Below, piece after piece: positions 21,387 to 33,349 of a DNA stretch of 64,000 bases. Within the stretch, counting starts at the first letter, position 1; each line of letters starts with the position of its first letter. Under the pieces are notes generated by a model. It had not been told where the DNA came from, did no database searches, and saw only the letters and a program-made list of their open reading frames with translations. Location of the stretch: assembly GCA_030998225.1 (NCBI GenBank), contig JAPYXD010000754.1, positions 3,162,001 through 3,226,000 on the forward strand, written 5' to 3'. The DNA is from Diplolepis rosae. Lineage: Eukaryota; Arthropoda; Insecta; Hymenoptera; Diplolepididae. Position numbers and translations under genes: made by a program.

Positions 21387-23267
21387 TGTAAAAATTAAAA
21401 ATATATTTTAATTAAAAAGTGGATTTTTAAATTTTTAGATAAATTATTTTTATTTGGCTATTAATATCGATTAATATAAAATAATCATTTGTGAGATATT
21501 TGAAAGGAATTGTTTTTATTATTTTATTTTTGTGTTAATTAGTTTCCTAAGAAGTAAGTACAAATTTTAACGTTCATTTCTATCTTGTTTCAGGTAAGAA
21601 TACATTGGAATTGCTAAAATTCTTGGGAGGTGAAAAGCTTCGATTTCCTGTGGTAAAGATAACTATTATATGCATTTTAATTAAGTTTATTGGGTTTCGA
21701 AAGTTTATAATATCATAATTTTAATATAGATTCCTGAATTTTTCATGCACTCCTCTGAATAGTTATACTTGTATGAAAATATGTTCGCGTTAATTGAAAA
21801 TATAAATTTTGACGTTTTTGAAGTTTTATTTCCAACTAAAAATGGGTTACTTATATTATATTCAAACTGTTTCTGCAATTGGAAAATTTTTGTTAATTCA
21901 AGTGAAAATAGATATTTTTTATTTAATTATTCCTTTGATTACATCATAGATGAAACAAATTTGAGTAATTTCAAATAAATTGAGTCTAACTATTTTTATT
22001 CAAGTAAATTAAATGCTGTATTTTGCCTAACGCGAATTCTGTTGAATTAGTTATGAATTTAATCGAAAGGCAAAAGTCAAATCTACTGAACTTTACTAAA
22101 ACTCGACATAATTCAGTTAAATTACAATTGGAATTTAGTGGAATTTAATTCCAATGAAATGGAATTATTTTTGTAATGTTTGAAATTCTTATTTAGTTTA
22201 TTTCACTTTTAATTTAATTTAATTTGCTAGAAGGCAATCCAATTTAATTTCATTGTTTTTATTTTCCCTTATCCTGCAAAATTCTTGATAAGCAATTTTC
22301 ATTCAAATTGGTTGCGTTATTACACTTTCGGCCTGTCGTATTAAATTCACCATAATGGATTTTTAAATTTTTGAATTTTTATTTCGCATTCGTAATCAGC
22401 TTCACCAAAAACCCCCGAGTAGCATTGTTTATTGCATTATCATTACTTATTTTATTAGGTATTTGAAAAATTATATTACATCTAAGAATTACAAATTTTT
22501 AGATATCTTTATTTGTTAAAAAGTTAGGAGTTTTGAAAATAATTTATGGTACAGTGTATGTACCTATTAGACCAAAAATTAGAGCTGCTCGTGTGAAACC
22601 AACCTACTCCACAGGTGGTCAACTTCAATTATTTATCGGACTTGAACTTTGCTAAAATCTGTAGAGTCCGTTGACATGGCACATTAAATTCCACTGTTAA
22701 AAAACGAAGTTAATGGCCTTTTGGAGAGTCAGAACGAATTAAAGTTGCACTATTTTAATTTCATTGTGGCTTTATCAACTCTGGTTTTTTTTAGCACTGT
22801 GAGTATTAGTTTTACTTGTTACTGAAATGCAAGTGAAAGACCAATTATTTTATTACCACGCATCGTTTTTTTCCCTCTGGTGTCGTTAAAAATATCCTAA
22901 ATGTTCATTAGATTACTTTTCATTGTCACATAATTAACCCTTTGCGGTCGAGAGCTTTTTCAAGCGCGCTTCTCGCTGGGTCGAACAAATTTTGTTGAAG
23001 AAAGCAATATCATGTACTAAAGCGTTAAATATATAGAATTTATTGAAAAATATTTTGTTTCATGGAATTTTAAACTTTATTAAAGAACAATAATATTTAT
23101 TATTTTAGTATAGAATATTTTATTCTAGTGAATGTCGCTTGTTTACACGTTTACACGTTTATTCCATTTTTTATTGTTAGTGAAGATGCCGTTAATTTTC
23201 TGGATTAATAAAAAGCATGTAAGAGTGTGTTATGAAAATTGTACTTCTGATTTTTCATTAGTTATTA
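21387..23267. other. AT-rich DNA, no gene supported
   Basis: Runs of TTAATTTAATTT-type degenerate repeats occur near 22060-22260. No transposon ends were found. A slightly GC-richer patch lies at 22940-22985. The frame at 21769-21978 is of the chance type. Confidence 0.35.
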
Positions 23268-23962
23268 TTAAGGGATCATTCTGGTTCAGATGCTAAAAAA
23301 AAAGGCTATTTTTGTAAATTTGTTAAGAGTTTATTATTATAGATATTGATATAAAATTTGTCGGGCTCAATAAATACACTCTCGAAATATATGAAAAAAA
23401 TGTTTTTTTTATTCATTTCAAATACTTTTTATACGCAAAATGACAGGCAAACGTAATTTCTTGAAAAGTAGGTATGTCGCTGGCGGCGTTAATATCTTAA
23501 TAACGGCTCATCTGAAACGAAAAAATCAAGAATATTTAGATTCATTATGATTGTAACTCTCGTGCATTCTATATTTATTAATATTTATTGATAAATAACA
23601 AAATGGCTGAGATTTACAAAAAAACAAGGTATTTTTTCACTGTTTTTAGCAAAAAAATAAAAATAGTAAAAATTGGAATTTCAACACGATTATAGAATGG
23701 ACAGAAGCTATTCATGTGTAAAATATGTGGTTAAAATTATATAAGAATCATTCCAGTGGTTCCGGAGAAATCACCGCTACCGACTAAAAAAACGTTGTTT
23801 TGAGAAAAACGCGTTTAAAGTTTTTTTTGATGAAAAAATTTGAAAAAGTCTTACTTTAAGTTAATCAGCGATGCCTGCATACAAAATGCCTTCTGCCATT
23901 TCGAGAAATGCAAGAAAAAAAATTCGATTTTTTGAAAGCTATAAACCAGAATGATCCCTTAA
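23268..23962. mobile_element. Element T4 with an intact TTAA duplication
   Basis: TTAA (23268-23271) + GGGATCATTCTGGTT is exactly inverted as AACCAGAATGATCCC + TTAA (23959-23962). The interior contains short paired blocks (AAAAAGGCTATTT and AAAGC), but the arms diverge sooner than in element A. There is no transposase frame. The perfect 15-bp ends and target duplication suggest a younger insertion than T2 or T3. Confidence 0.8.
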
Positions 23963-24211
23963 GTAAAAACTAAATTGATAAATAATCATTTGAGTGGATG
24001 ATTAAAAAAAACAGTAAAATCAATTAAAAAATGTATATTTTTTTCGGCAAATGACCCAGGACACGGAAAAGGAAAGATATTCATAATTTCTACCTCAAAA
24101 AGGTAAAAAAAATATATATATCCATTGGGTTTTTCAAAATCTAATTTTAAAAATTTTTGAAACGTATTTATGGTTTTTTAGTAAAAATTATTTGGTAAAT
24201 TTTCCAGTTCT

Positions 24212-25076
24212 AAACTGTTAGAAATTTCTGTATTAAACTTCCTTTATATGTATTTAAATTTTTCCATTCAAAAATCGATAAAAATACGAATTTACATATT
24301 CCGTGCTACCTTCAAATTTACATTGTGTGATAAACATTAAGCTATTTTTGTATACCTAATATTTTTCTAAGAATTCGGACAATATGACGTATATTAAATT
24401 TAAAATAATTTAATAATTTAATAATATTTGTAATGTTAGATAATTGGCTTTAGGGTCCATAAATAAAAAAAACAGTAGTTTTAATCAAACGTTTCGACTC
24501 TGATTGGAGTCCTCATCAGTGATCTTTATTTCTAGAATATGAAAAAACAACTAGTGAATATTGCGCATTTGAGTACAACTTTGGTATTGTCTACAGTATA
24601 AAAATATGAGAAAACCTACATAAAATTTAACATAAACATTTTTTGGTGAAACACGAGAGAAATCTTAAGAATTGATATTGAAAAGTAACACATACATTTT
24701 AAAAAAACATCTGAGATAAAAAACTAGTCACGTTTTTAAAACTACTGTTTTTTTCATTTATGGACCCTAAAGCCAATTATCTAACATTACAAATATTGTT
24801 ATTGAGGGTCGATATAATTCCTGTTCTAAAAATTTAATAATATTTTAATAATATTTGATGATTTTAATATATTTTAATTGAAAATTATTAAATTTAATAT
24901 GAATGTTTATTAGTGTTTCATAATATACATTGTATATTAAATTTAAAATACTTTTATCTTAAAAAATACAAACTTTTATTTTTATTTAAATAATGTTTGT
25001 TGATTTTAATATATTTTGGTTGAATTTTTTGGTTTGTATATTAAAGTCTATTAAAATTAATAAGATTTTTAACAGT
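24212..25076. mobile_element. Family-E copy, interrupted
   Basis: The left end AAACTGTTAGAAATTTCTGTATTAAAC and the right end TTAATAAGATTTTTAACAGTT match both ends of the intact family-E element at 49815-50106. Shared interior motifs include GTATATTAAATTTAAAATAC and TTTTAATATATTTTGRTTGA. The extra length comes from the GGCTTTAGGGTCC foldback at 24422-24799 and the AAATCGATAAAAATACG arm. Confidence 0.6.
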
Positions 25077-25290
25077 TCTGTAATATTTATTTTGGCTGTA
25101 TTGTTTGTGAAAAGAATTTTTTGAAAATTGTTTACTGTAACGAACCATGCCAACGTTTCTCATTGTATTTTTTCCGAATTCTTAGAAAAATATTTTTTAT
25201 ACAAAAATACCCTATTATTTATCACATAATTTAAATTTAAAGGTAGCACAGAATGTGTATATTTGTATTTTTATCGATTTTTAAATCCAG
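24262..25290. repeat. Long inverted repeat, about 112-bp arms about 780 bp apart
   Basis: AAAATCGATAAAAATACGAA... through ...TTTTTCTAAGAATTCGGA (24272-24383) is inverted at 25176-25287 (TCCGAATTCTTAGAAAAATA... ...TTTTTATCGATTTTTAA). The left arm lies inside the family-E copy and the right arm outside it, so a rearrangement or nested insertion of a second foldback is needed to explain the order. Confidence 0.6.
24422..24799. mobile_element. Foldback with GGCTTTAGGGTCC arms and a CGTTTCGACT motif
   Basis: AATATTTGTAATGTTAGATA + ATTGGCTTTAGGGTCC at the left is exactly inverted at the right, ending ACAAATATT. Just inside the left arm lies AACGTTTCGACTCTGATTGG followed by AGTCCTCATCAGTG. The same head is found at 53361, where it is followed by the alternating satellite. 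The centre here looks like one diverged satellite unit (GAAACACGAGAGAAATC). Confidence 0.65.
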
Positions 25291-25369
25291 AAGAAATACT
25301 TTTTCCTGGTATGTTCTCTTACCAGGGAATACTTCTCAGAGGCTTAATTGAGTAGATTGTCCTCTTGAT

Positions 25370-25960
25370 TCAGATGTAATCCATTGATTTTAAAGGGGAG
25401 GAGTGTTATCTGAGCCTGCGAGGAGCCTAGGTTTCTCGTAAAATACAGTTCTGCTCAGGAATTGAATGGAGAAGAGAGTCGGCTGTGGCGTTCGTAGAAG
25501 ATAATTGCATACACACATACATACCTAATGCGCCTTACACGCTGCAGATCTCGTGCTTGGATATCGCTTCGCGATTAAATCCATGACTCACTGCGAGCGC
25601 CCTTCCCCCATTTGGACATTTCCACGCCCCACGTTGGTTGGGCGCCGGAGGAAATTTATTTTTCGTGCGTAAGTCGGACGTTCTTGCCAACCAAAATGTA
25701 ATATGCCTGTAATCGTGTAGCGCCGCTGAAAATTACAGGCTTGCGGCTTCGTCGTAGGGTTTGAAGCGCTTCTGTGGTGTGTATAGTTGGCACCCCTGTA
25801 CTACAGGACATCTGTTCCCTTTCAGTTGGTACTTGCCACTGGTGCATTTCCATCTTCCGGCTTGTCAGATGTATCGTTTTTTCCCCCTCTTTTTTTTTCA
25901 AGCGTGATGCATTTCACAATTACGTGGCAAATCCCAGGAGGTATGTGGTAGGTAGATCTA
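25370..25960. promoter_or_regulatory. GC-richer, apparently single-copy island
   Basis: This is the largest such island here (CTGCAGATCTCGTGCTTGG, GCGCCCTTCCCCC, GGGCGCCGGAGG). Overlapping frames on both strands (25656-25901 minus; 25774-26010 plus) have no shared domain, splice signal or recognisable family, so I do not call a gene. It is a candidate for a conserved enhancer or for an untranslated or first exon. Confidence 0.3.
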
Positions 25961-26363
25961 AACTTCATCTGAAAAATTACTATACAGATGATCATATAAA
26001 AATAGACTGAGCCCATATTTCGTGTCGGTAAAACAGAAATTTATTTTCTTAATTGTTAATAATAATTAAAGTGTACAAGCCTCCTTTAACATTTTCTTTA
26101 TCGTGTTTTCTTTTTCGTGCCAGAAATATTCATTATATCAGAACATTTTTTGGGGGAACTAAAATTCTATTCTTGATCACGTGACCTTATTTCATACTCT
26201 TAAGGCTATGGACTAATCTAGTCACGTGACTAGATTCCTATCTTATCAGCATTTTCAATTTGTGTGACACCATTTCTGTAAAAAATGAGGTAACAATTTG
26301 AAAATTTGTGAGAGTAAATAAAATGTACCAAGACAAGTCTTTCGGGTCATAAATGTGTATAAT

Positions 26364-26555
26364 TACACTGAGAAAAAAATGCTATTGAATCAAAAGCATT
26401 TCTTTCCAAAAGCATGTATATCATGGATTCAAATCCATATACTGTAGAATTAGTAATATATTTATTGGTTCTTGTTGTATATTTTTATGAATTAATAGTA
26501 TACATGCTTTTGGAAAGAAATGCTTTTGATTCAATAGCATTTTTTTCTCAGTGTA
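26364..26555. mobile_element. Near-perfect 192-bp hairpin element with TACACTGAGAAAAA ends
   Basis: The first 57 bases (TACACTGAGAAAAAAATGCT onward, through AAAGCATTTCTTTCCAAAAGC) are inverted almost base for base at 26499-26555. The terminal TA on each side fits a TA-duplicating mariner-type element. The high arm identity implies a recent insertion. The open frame at 26414-26707 crosses it and is not a gene. Confidence 0.75.
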
Positions 26556-26633
26556 TAGAAAAAAAAATTTCAAAGAAATTTATGAACACATTTATGACCA
26601 CAGAAAGACCTTTAATAATGTATTTTTTGTCCG

Positions 26634-26745
26634 CTGTACACCGAAAGTTAGCGTTGTCGGTATATTTTTGTTTGTGGAATGTTGATTTTCCCGCATTAGT
26701 GCGGTAAAATTTCAAACGATAAACGACACCGACTCGGCTGACTAT
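26634..26745. mobile_element. Family-F palindrome copy
   Basis: GTACACCGAAAGTTAGCGTTG, then GTTGATTTTCCCGCATTAGT, then AACGACACCGACTCGGCTGA follow the order of the F copies at 1.1, 36.8, 61.7 and 62.7 kb. The right arm is shorter. Confidence 0.6.
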
Positions 26746-27904
26746 TATTTAATTCTAAAAATTTTTAGTTACCTGTCTTAATTTTTATAGAAATTATAAA
26801 AATTACTACAAATTACTACAATGTTTATCCGTCACACGGGAAATTTTTTAAAGTTTTTTTCCTTTTTTATTTTTATTTATTTATTTTTTTTTCTTTTTAT
26901 AGAAATAAATTCTCACTGACTAATACGTCTGTCAATTTCGATTCAGTAAATATTTTGAAAAAAATTTTACAGTAAACTGTAATTGTTAATAATTCTTGCA
27001 GTCTTATTTTCTCGAAAAAATTCTTTGTTAAAAGAAGTTAACAGACGCTTTCAATTGTTATCTAATTTTATGTTTCACAAACTTTTAAAAAGACATTCTA
27101 TAAGTTACAAAAATTATCTCACAGGGATAAATTAACAGGTTTAAAAATTGTGGCAGGGGGGGCTGACGATGAATTTCCTTAGCGTATCAAACTATATATT
27201 TCAAATCTCAATTTTATGGCATTTTGATGATGCAAAAGTATTTAATCCATTTGAGCTATTGATCACAATTATTTTAGTTCAAATATGTATTTTTGTTGTA
27301 AATAATATTATTTTAAAGATTTTCAACCTCAACTTGGTTTTATAATAGAAAATGTAATTTACTTTTCCTGTAAAATTCAATTTTTAAACTTTATCGAGGT
27401 GTGTTCAGATATCTGAGCCATGTAGCCTTGAGCTGTATTTAGCCAAACCGCAAATAATAGTGTTAGACAAATTAGAATTGCTTAATATCCTTTTAATTAA
27501 AAGGATTCAGATTACTAAATCAATGGCGCTTTTTATCAGCCTCGACCATCTCTAATTCTAGATACCGAACACGCTTATTTTCCGTTGACAAATCCCTAAC
27601 GATCAGGAGACTCGTTAAGTACAAATACACACACGTCAATATTCCTACATTTATGCAATACGCATGTGATTATTAATTAAGGTCTGTTTGTTAAATCCAT
27701 TCGAAAATGAATTGTTAGAACCTCCGCTGCCATTCACGCTTTCTCATTTTGCATCCTAAATTGTGTTTTTGCAAAATACAATTATAGGAATGTGGTGAAA
27801 CTATAGTAGGCGTTAATTATATGGAGGCAGAAATTTTGTCGTGGCCCTAACCGGGTCCAAATCTAGCTTACCCTAATATGTGGTACAGAGCCAGGCCGGG
27901 ATTG
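26746..27904. other. AT-rich DNA, moderately GC-rich after 27540
   Basis: No gene supported. The frame at 27148-27345 is of the chance type. The sequence around 27540-27780 appears single-copy. Confidence 0.3.
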
Positions 27905-28065
27905 GCCAAATCTGAATCAGTCAAAATTTACTGATTATCAGTTAAATTTGACTGATTCAAATATCTAAAAGAGGTTACTGTGAATCAGTCAAATTTCAAT
28001 GTTTACTTCAGTGAAAATTAACTGATTCAATCAGTGAAAATTTTAACTCGTTCAAATCCGGAGAG
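27905..28065. mobile_element. Decayed family-C copy
   Basis: AATCTGAATCAGTCAAAA, two CTGAATCAGTCAAAT-type blocks and TTCAAATCCGGAGAG occur in the order expected of a short family-C element. The outer bases of both ends are mutated. Confidence 0.5.
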
Positions 28066-28095
28066 CAGGTACTTTTTGTGGAGATCTAATATAAA

Positions 28096-28116
28096 TATAT
28101 ATATATATATATATAA
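28096..28116. repeat. (TA)n microsatellite
   Basis: About ten TA dinucleotides in a row; a similar run lies at 28969-28987. Confidence 0.8.
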
Positions 28117-29727
28117 AATTTGTGTGATATTTTTGAAACTGTAAACATAAGATATATATTTTTTTATTTTAACGATTTGTATTAAAGTTATAAATAATCT
28201 AATAATAGTTTAGCTAATTAGTGTGGCTTGTTCAGAATCTTATTCTTTTTCAGAATTCTTTTATTTAAACATGTAGCTATCGAGACGTATTTGTAATTTG
28301 CACATAATTATGCATGAATGCATCTAAAAGGTGGATGGGACGATAAACGATGTAAAATGATGGAGAGAGGATACATTGTTTCACCACAAATGTAATTAAC
28401 TGGGTTAAACAGAGAGGACAAATTTGTGAGCTATTCATTCTAGTGTTACCTGTTAGTAGAACATGAACTTTCATCCTCTCATCACATGATGACATTCTCA
28501 AATAATCGACTAGGTATCAAATGACTGGATTTAATTAGTTTTGTTAAATTATTTCAACCGTGAGGAATATTTATTCATAGTAACTATAGTTGAGGAATTT
28601 CATATCATAATGTAAATGTTTTCATGACAAGTTCTTGAAACTCATTTTGTTCAGCTGGAATGTTTATAACTTTTAATACTCTTTTTGAAATTTTTTACAT
28701 AGAGAATATTAGAATCCGATATGCCAATATCGCTGCTTATGTGAAACCAACACTGGCAAAAATATTGTAAAAGTACTAGATAGTTACAAATTTAATTACC
28801 GGGGCAATTTAAAAAACTTAAATTTAGTTTTTTCTACAATTTATAACTTTTGAAATTCAATTATTGAACAAAATAGAATATACGAAATTAAAAATAATTT
28901 TTTGCATTTGTTCTCCTACGAATAAAAGTATTGAGGTTATTTATTCACTTTCTTGGATTAAAAATTTTATATATATATATATATATAATAGTGAAAGTTT
29001 TCATAAACGAGAAATTTCGCATATATTGTTTTCGTCGTACACTGCAAAAAATTTCTGCTAGAATTTTCGGAAACACGTAACTGTTTTTTTACGCAGTACC
29101 AGTTTCGTTCAGATAAATTCCATGAAATTCAGATACTTTTTAAATAAATTTATAAGGATGAAAATTTTCAATTTTTAGTCAAGAATCGTGGAATTTACCC
29201 GATACGTGTATCTAAAAGTTCTGAAAATTGGAAGAAAAAATAGTTTCACGTTTCGTGGATTTTTAAAGTTGAATGTGAATAAAAATTTTGCAAAAATGTT
29301 TATTGTTCAAAGATAAATTTAGGAAAATTTTGATTAAATTAGATGTTTTTACGAATTTCAAACTAATATAGTTACTTTTCTGAAAATGTATTACAAAAAG
29401 TAATTCAAACTCGACAACTTTACTTATTTAATCCATATTACTACTGCAGCAGAGGGAGGGTGAAAACTTCGATTTTCTCCACTGTTGGGAGTAGATGAGG
29501 GTTTGAGAGAGAAAAAGAAACACGCTATAATCACACACATCAAAGCTCCATTTTTATGAAGGCCACATTTTTACCATTCTTTTTCATATTACTGTCTCCA
29601 CATCCGAAACTACTCAACGCCGATAGAGTTCCTTTATTAAAAATTTCTTTGAATACTTGGTCTTCTAACAAAATGAGTGCCGAATAAATATAAAATATAC
29701 GTTTTTATACTTATTTCGTATTCCGCG
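28117..29727. other. AT-rich DNA, no gene supported
   Basis: Contains a second (TA)n run near 28969-28987 and a mixed-composition stretch at 29440-29640 (CAGCAGAGGGAGGG). The minus frame at 28277-28501 has no splice support. Confidence 0.3.
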
Positions 29728-29964
29728 CTCTCTAAATCTGAATCAGTCAAATAGCTAAAAAGAGTTTACAGTGAATCAGTCAAATTTCACTGATTATTTC
29801 CGTGAACAGTAACTAATTTATTAGTGGAAAATATTGTTTTTACTGATTAATCTGTGGAAATTAACTGATTTAACAGTGAAAAATATTGTTTCCGCTGATA
29901 ATTCAGTGAAAAGGCAAATCACTGATTCAATTAGTGAAAATTTGACTGATTTAGATTTAGAGAG
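29728..29964. mobile_element. Family-C element, short intact copy
   Basis: The ends CTCTCTAAATCTGAATCAGTC and TGACTGATTTAGATTTAGAGAG are inverted. The interior is a string of TCAGTGAAA and CTGATT motifs. The flanks here are CG on both sides, where other copies have TA. It serves as the uninterrupted reference for the copy at 11939-14100. Confidence 0.7.
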
Positions 29965-29989
29965 CGTAGAGTTTTGGTTTGAGAGAGGT

Positions 29990-30690
29990 TTTTATTTTTT
30001 TATTTTTAATAATATTTTTAATTAATGAACAAAAGATATAACTCCTATGAGAAAATAGTTAACACTAAAGTTGTAGATATTTTTGAAATAAAAAATTTTG
30101 TTCCTTAACATTTTTTTCTTATCTTGTATATTTTGGCGTGAAAATTGAATTTTTGATTTTCATAAAAACGTTTTTGATGAATGAATAAAAAGATATAACT
30201 CTTTTAAAAAAACAGTTGGAAGCTTATTTGTACATCTTTTTTAAATGAACAATGTTTTTTCCTAACATTTTTTTCGGATCTCCCATAGAGTTGGTGCAAA
30301 ATAGAATTTTTCATTTTTGATAACGTTTTTTAAAATTAAAACGAAAACTACGTTTCCGATCAAAAACTGCTCTGAAGTAAATTTGTATATCTTCTTGAGA
30401 TAAACAATTTTGTTATCATCATTTTTCCCGTATCTCGTATAGTTTTTTTGGAAACCAAAGGTTTTTATTTCTAATTATATTTTTCGTTGATAAATAAAAA
30501 ATATAACTCTTATGAAAAAATGGTCATAAGCAAGTTTGTAGATCTCTTTGTAATAAAGAATTTTGTTTCTCAACGTTAATGCCGAATCTAGTATATTTTG
30601 GCGGGAAGATACTTTCGTAAAAACCGTTTTTTCTGACTCAGGTCACATAACAAAGATTTGATGGAAATTCATAAATTAAATCAGTACTAC
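29990..30690 (-). repeat. Family-D repeat copy, minus orientation
   Basis: Internal D motifs recur as three diverged sub-units (GATATAACTCTTATGAAAAA near 30035, 30185 and 30490), each followed by a TTTTTTCGTATCTCGTA-like motif. The copy then shows CCGTTTTTTCTGACTCAGG near 30625. No target duplication or coding frame. Confidence 0.5.
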
Positions 30691-30883
30691 AGTTTGTTTT
30701 AGTCATTTTAGTTTATATTATACTTTTGAATTAATTAATCCAAAAAAAGGTCACGGGACCTGTCACAGCAGGTCGATTAACATTTCTCGAAATTCCAGCA
30801 CGAAATGCTTACTATTTTCGAAAATAAGTTACGAAGACTAATAAAGTCATTCGACCAATGTGGTTCATGCCCTTAAAGGCATC

Positions 30884-31250
30884 TGATACTAGAGAAATTG
30901 GCAAATTTTATTGATTTTAATTTTCTGTATGTTTCTGACCAAAATACATAAAATTTTGTTTTCAAAATTTTCAAAATGGTAGAGAAGATAAAAATGGACG
31001 TAAATAGACAACTTTTAATTTGGAAAATTAAACAAAGTTTAAGTTTACAAAATCTATCGAAATCAAAAAACTAATGGACGTTAATCTTCTCCCAAAAAAT
31101 TATAATTATAAACAAATTTATTTTTGAAAACATTTTTTCTCAAAGTTTCAACTTCATATCTCAATTAATGTCGAAATGCCGATTAAAAAAAGTGTCGGTA
31201 ATGTAGAGATCGTAAAACTCATACATAAATTTAAGGCCGTAGATCAACCA
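30884..31250. mobile_element. Element T5, decayed copy joined to a D copy
   Basis: CCCTTAAAGGCATCTGATACTAGAGAAATTGGCAAATTTTATTGATT matches, in order, the inverse of the right arm of T5 at 47912-48273. The right end near 31250 is lost at the junction with the family-D copy. Confidence 0.5.
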
Positions 31251-31749
31251 AATCACGTGATAAAAAAACTGAATTTTGGATTTTCAATAGTATTTTTTAA
31301 ATTAAAAAGAAAAATATACATCTTATGGAAAAATGTTGCAATTTAAATTTGTAGATATTTATGTAGAAAATAATTTTGTATCATAACTTTTTTTCATATC
31401 TCGTATAATTGAATTGGAAAATGGAATTTTGATATTGACTTTTTTAAAGTTTTAACACGCTGTAACATTTCTAATTTTGGTTTAATCGAAAATTGTTATT
31501 AAGATAATTAGTAAATATTTATGAGCACTATCAAAAACCAGTATTTGAAATTTTGATTTTTTCAAAAACACAAAAAATGGTCTAGTTTTCTCAATTTTGG
31601 TTGGATGTGGCTGGTTAACGAACTTGTCCTTACTTTTTCGGCTCCGATAAAGTGTGTCTCAAAACGTAAAGATTTGATGAAAATTTCGAAAGTCATTTTT
31701 CACATAAAACTAATACCTTCTCATCCATGATGAGAATGTAAAAACAGAA
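31250..31749 (-). repeat. Family-D copy ending in the TGATGAGAATGT terminus
   Basis: Read on the minus strand it begins at 31749 with ACATTCTCATCATGGATGAG, then follows the D1 order (TTTACGTTTTGAGAC, CGGAGCCGAAAAAGTAAGG, CCAGCCACATCCAA). It breaks off near 31250. The TCTG-repeat segment of D1 is missing here. Confidence 0.6.
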
Positions 31750-32016
31750 ACTAAACTTGGTAGTTTCTTGATTGATGTGGTAAATGCCCTCAACGAAATT
31801 CAACAATTTATCCTTCAAAGTAATATCCAAATAACAATATTATTGATAAACAAAGAAATGCTAGTCTATGTCGTTCTAAAGTTTAGAATTGCACATCTGA
31901 AATATTATACTGAAGAAGGAAAGCTTTTGAAAATAAAAATATGACGTTCGTATCTGAGAACGAAATGGAATTCAAAGCACAGAGGGTTTAAAGAATTCTC
32001 TCGGGCTCGAGCTGTA
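31750..32016. other. Spacer, no feature supported
   Basis: Mixed composition. The minus frame at 31905-32114 (MAQEQMDLPSSSSS...) overlaps the frame at 32017-32145, and at most one of them can be real. Confidence 0.3.
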
Positions 32017-32145
32017 TTAAGTTTCACCCTTCTCGACTTGTAACTTAGCCGACGATAACGTCTTTTCACCGTCGAAGAGGATGAAGAAGGTAGATCCATT
32101 TGTTCTTGAGCCATCGTTCTTGCTGCAGACAGGTTGGCTCTCCAT
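32017..32145 (-). CDS. Possible short first coding segment downstream of a TATA-like box
   Basis: On the minus strand ATG at 32145 opens 42 codons (MESQPVCSKNDGSRTNGSTF...) and closes at TAA (32017-32019). A second ATG at 32114 opens another frame of 69 codons (MAQEQMDLPSSSSS...). Local GC is high for the window. A TATATA box lies about 80 bases upstream (32223-32229, read on the minus strand), at a plausible promoter distance. No splice site is decisive and neither product is recognised, so this is only a candidate gene start. Confidence 0.2.
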   Translation of the reverse strand: MESQPVCSKNDGSRTNGSTFFILFDGEKTLSSAKLQVEKGET

Positions 32146-32360
32146 TATACGTAACGTTATCGTTCAGGGTTCTCGAGCAGACGAGCTAGTTCAGGTGTAA
32201 GTGCAGGTGCAATATTGCCTCGTATATAACACCCAAGGATACTTCGTGGGGTACTTCCCAAAGTGCTTCACACCGCCAGCAATCTCATTTGTAGCGTGAA
32301 AAAATTACTGTGCCAGGAAAAATTGGTATTGCAGTTAACCCAAATAGAACAGCTATGAAT
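32146..32360 (-). promoter_or_regulatory. GC-richer island with a TATA-like box
   Basis: The minus strand reads GGGTGTTATATACGAGGC around 32220-32238, which resembles a TATA box, followed by CACCTGCACTTACACCTG with two E-box-like CACCTG cores. The sequence is apparently single-copy. It would drive transcription toward 32145. Confidence 0.25.
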
Positions 32361-32530
32361 GACTTCCGGAACGATGTAACGATGTATAGAGTAATCAAAA
32401 GTAATAACAGTATAACTACATATCGTTGAATTAATCAAAGCTTTATTTACTTTTGGTTCTGTTCTGTGATTGGTACATTCATCACATAGCCCATATACAC
32501 GTGTGATCTGGCATCGTCTAATAGACTCTA

Positions 32531-32925
32531 CTCTCTAAACCTGAATCAGTGAAATAGTCACTGATTATATCAGTGAAAATATATTAACTGACGAATCAGT
32601 GTCCTGCTTTGATTTCATTGAGGAATCAGTGAACTCGCTACGTGAACATAACCTTTTAATTCGCGAATTCAAAAGTTTCATCTACACGTTACATAATATA
32701 ATTATACACAATATTAATTACAAAACATAATAATAATTACGTAATTTCTTTTTAGTTTTGTTTAACCTAAAATTTACAGCAAAATATTGCTAATTTTATT
32801 ATTCCCATCAGAAGATTTCACTGATTCAATAAGTGAGTTCTATCTATTTCACTGATTCGCAGTGAAAAACTTGTAGCTGCTCCCATCAGTGAATTGTCAC
32901 TGCGAATCAGTGGCTTAGCCTTGCA
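32531..32925. mobile_element. Family-C element, right end lost
   Basis: TA (32529-32530) + CTCTCTAAACCTGAATCAGTG at the left. The interior has AATTCGCGAATTC, ATTACGTAATTTC and TTCACTGATTCGCAGTG. The right terminus decays after GCGAATCAGTGGC. It lies head to head with the next copy. Confidence 0.65.
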
Positions 32926-32965
32926 TGACATACAGATTTTTAAGTGTCAATCATTCAAATTTTAT

Positions 32966-33349
32966 ACTCTCTAAACCTGAATCAGTGAACGGCCACTGAT
33001 TCGCAGTGATTATTCATTGCTGGCAGCAGCTATAAGTCTTGCACTGAGAATCAGTGAAATTAGATTGTTGAATCAGTGAAATATATTGAACTCACTTATT
33101 GAATCATTGAAATCTTCAGGTGGAAATAATAAAACCAGCAATATATTTTAACGATCGATAAACTCGTTTATTTTAGGTTAAACAACCTAAAAATAAATTA
33201 CGTAATTATTATTATATATTGTAGTTATTATTGTGTATAATTATATTATGCATAATTAAAAATTAAAGATCCATCGTTATACTTTAATCGTTTACAGGAA
33301 CTTATTCTTCAGTTAAATTAAAGCAGGACACTGATTCAGGTTTAGAGAG
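32966..33349. mobile_element. Family-C element, inverted, complete
   Basis: TA + CTCTCTAAACCTGAATCAGTG (32966) to CACTGATTCAGGTTTAGAGAG (33349) + TA. The body is the reverse complement of the copy at 32531, in the order TTATTTTAGGTTAAACAACC, AATTACGTAATTATTATTAT. Confidence 0.75.

Noticed and set aside
25656..26010. Overlapping frames on both strands in the 25.6-kb GC island
   Set aside because: There is no splice signal, shared domain or codon signal, and frames open on both strands indicate GC-rich chance frames.
31905..32114. 69-codon minus frame beginning MAQEQMDLPSSSSS
   Set aside because: It overlaps an equally plausible frame from an upstream ATG (32145). It is mentioned only as an alternative.
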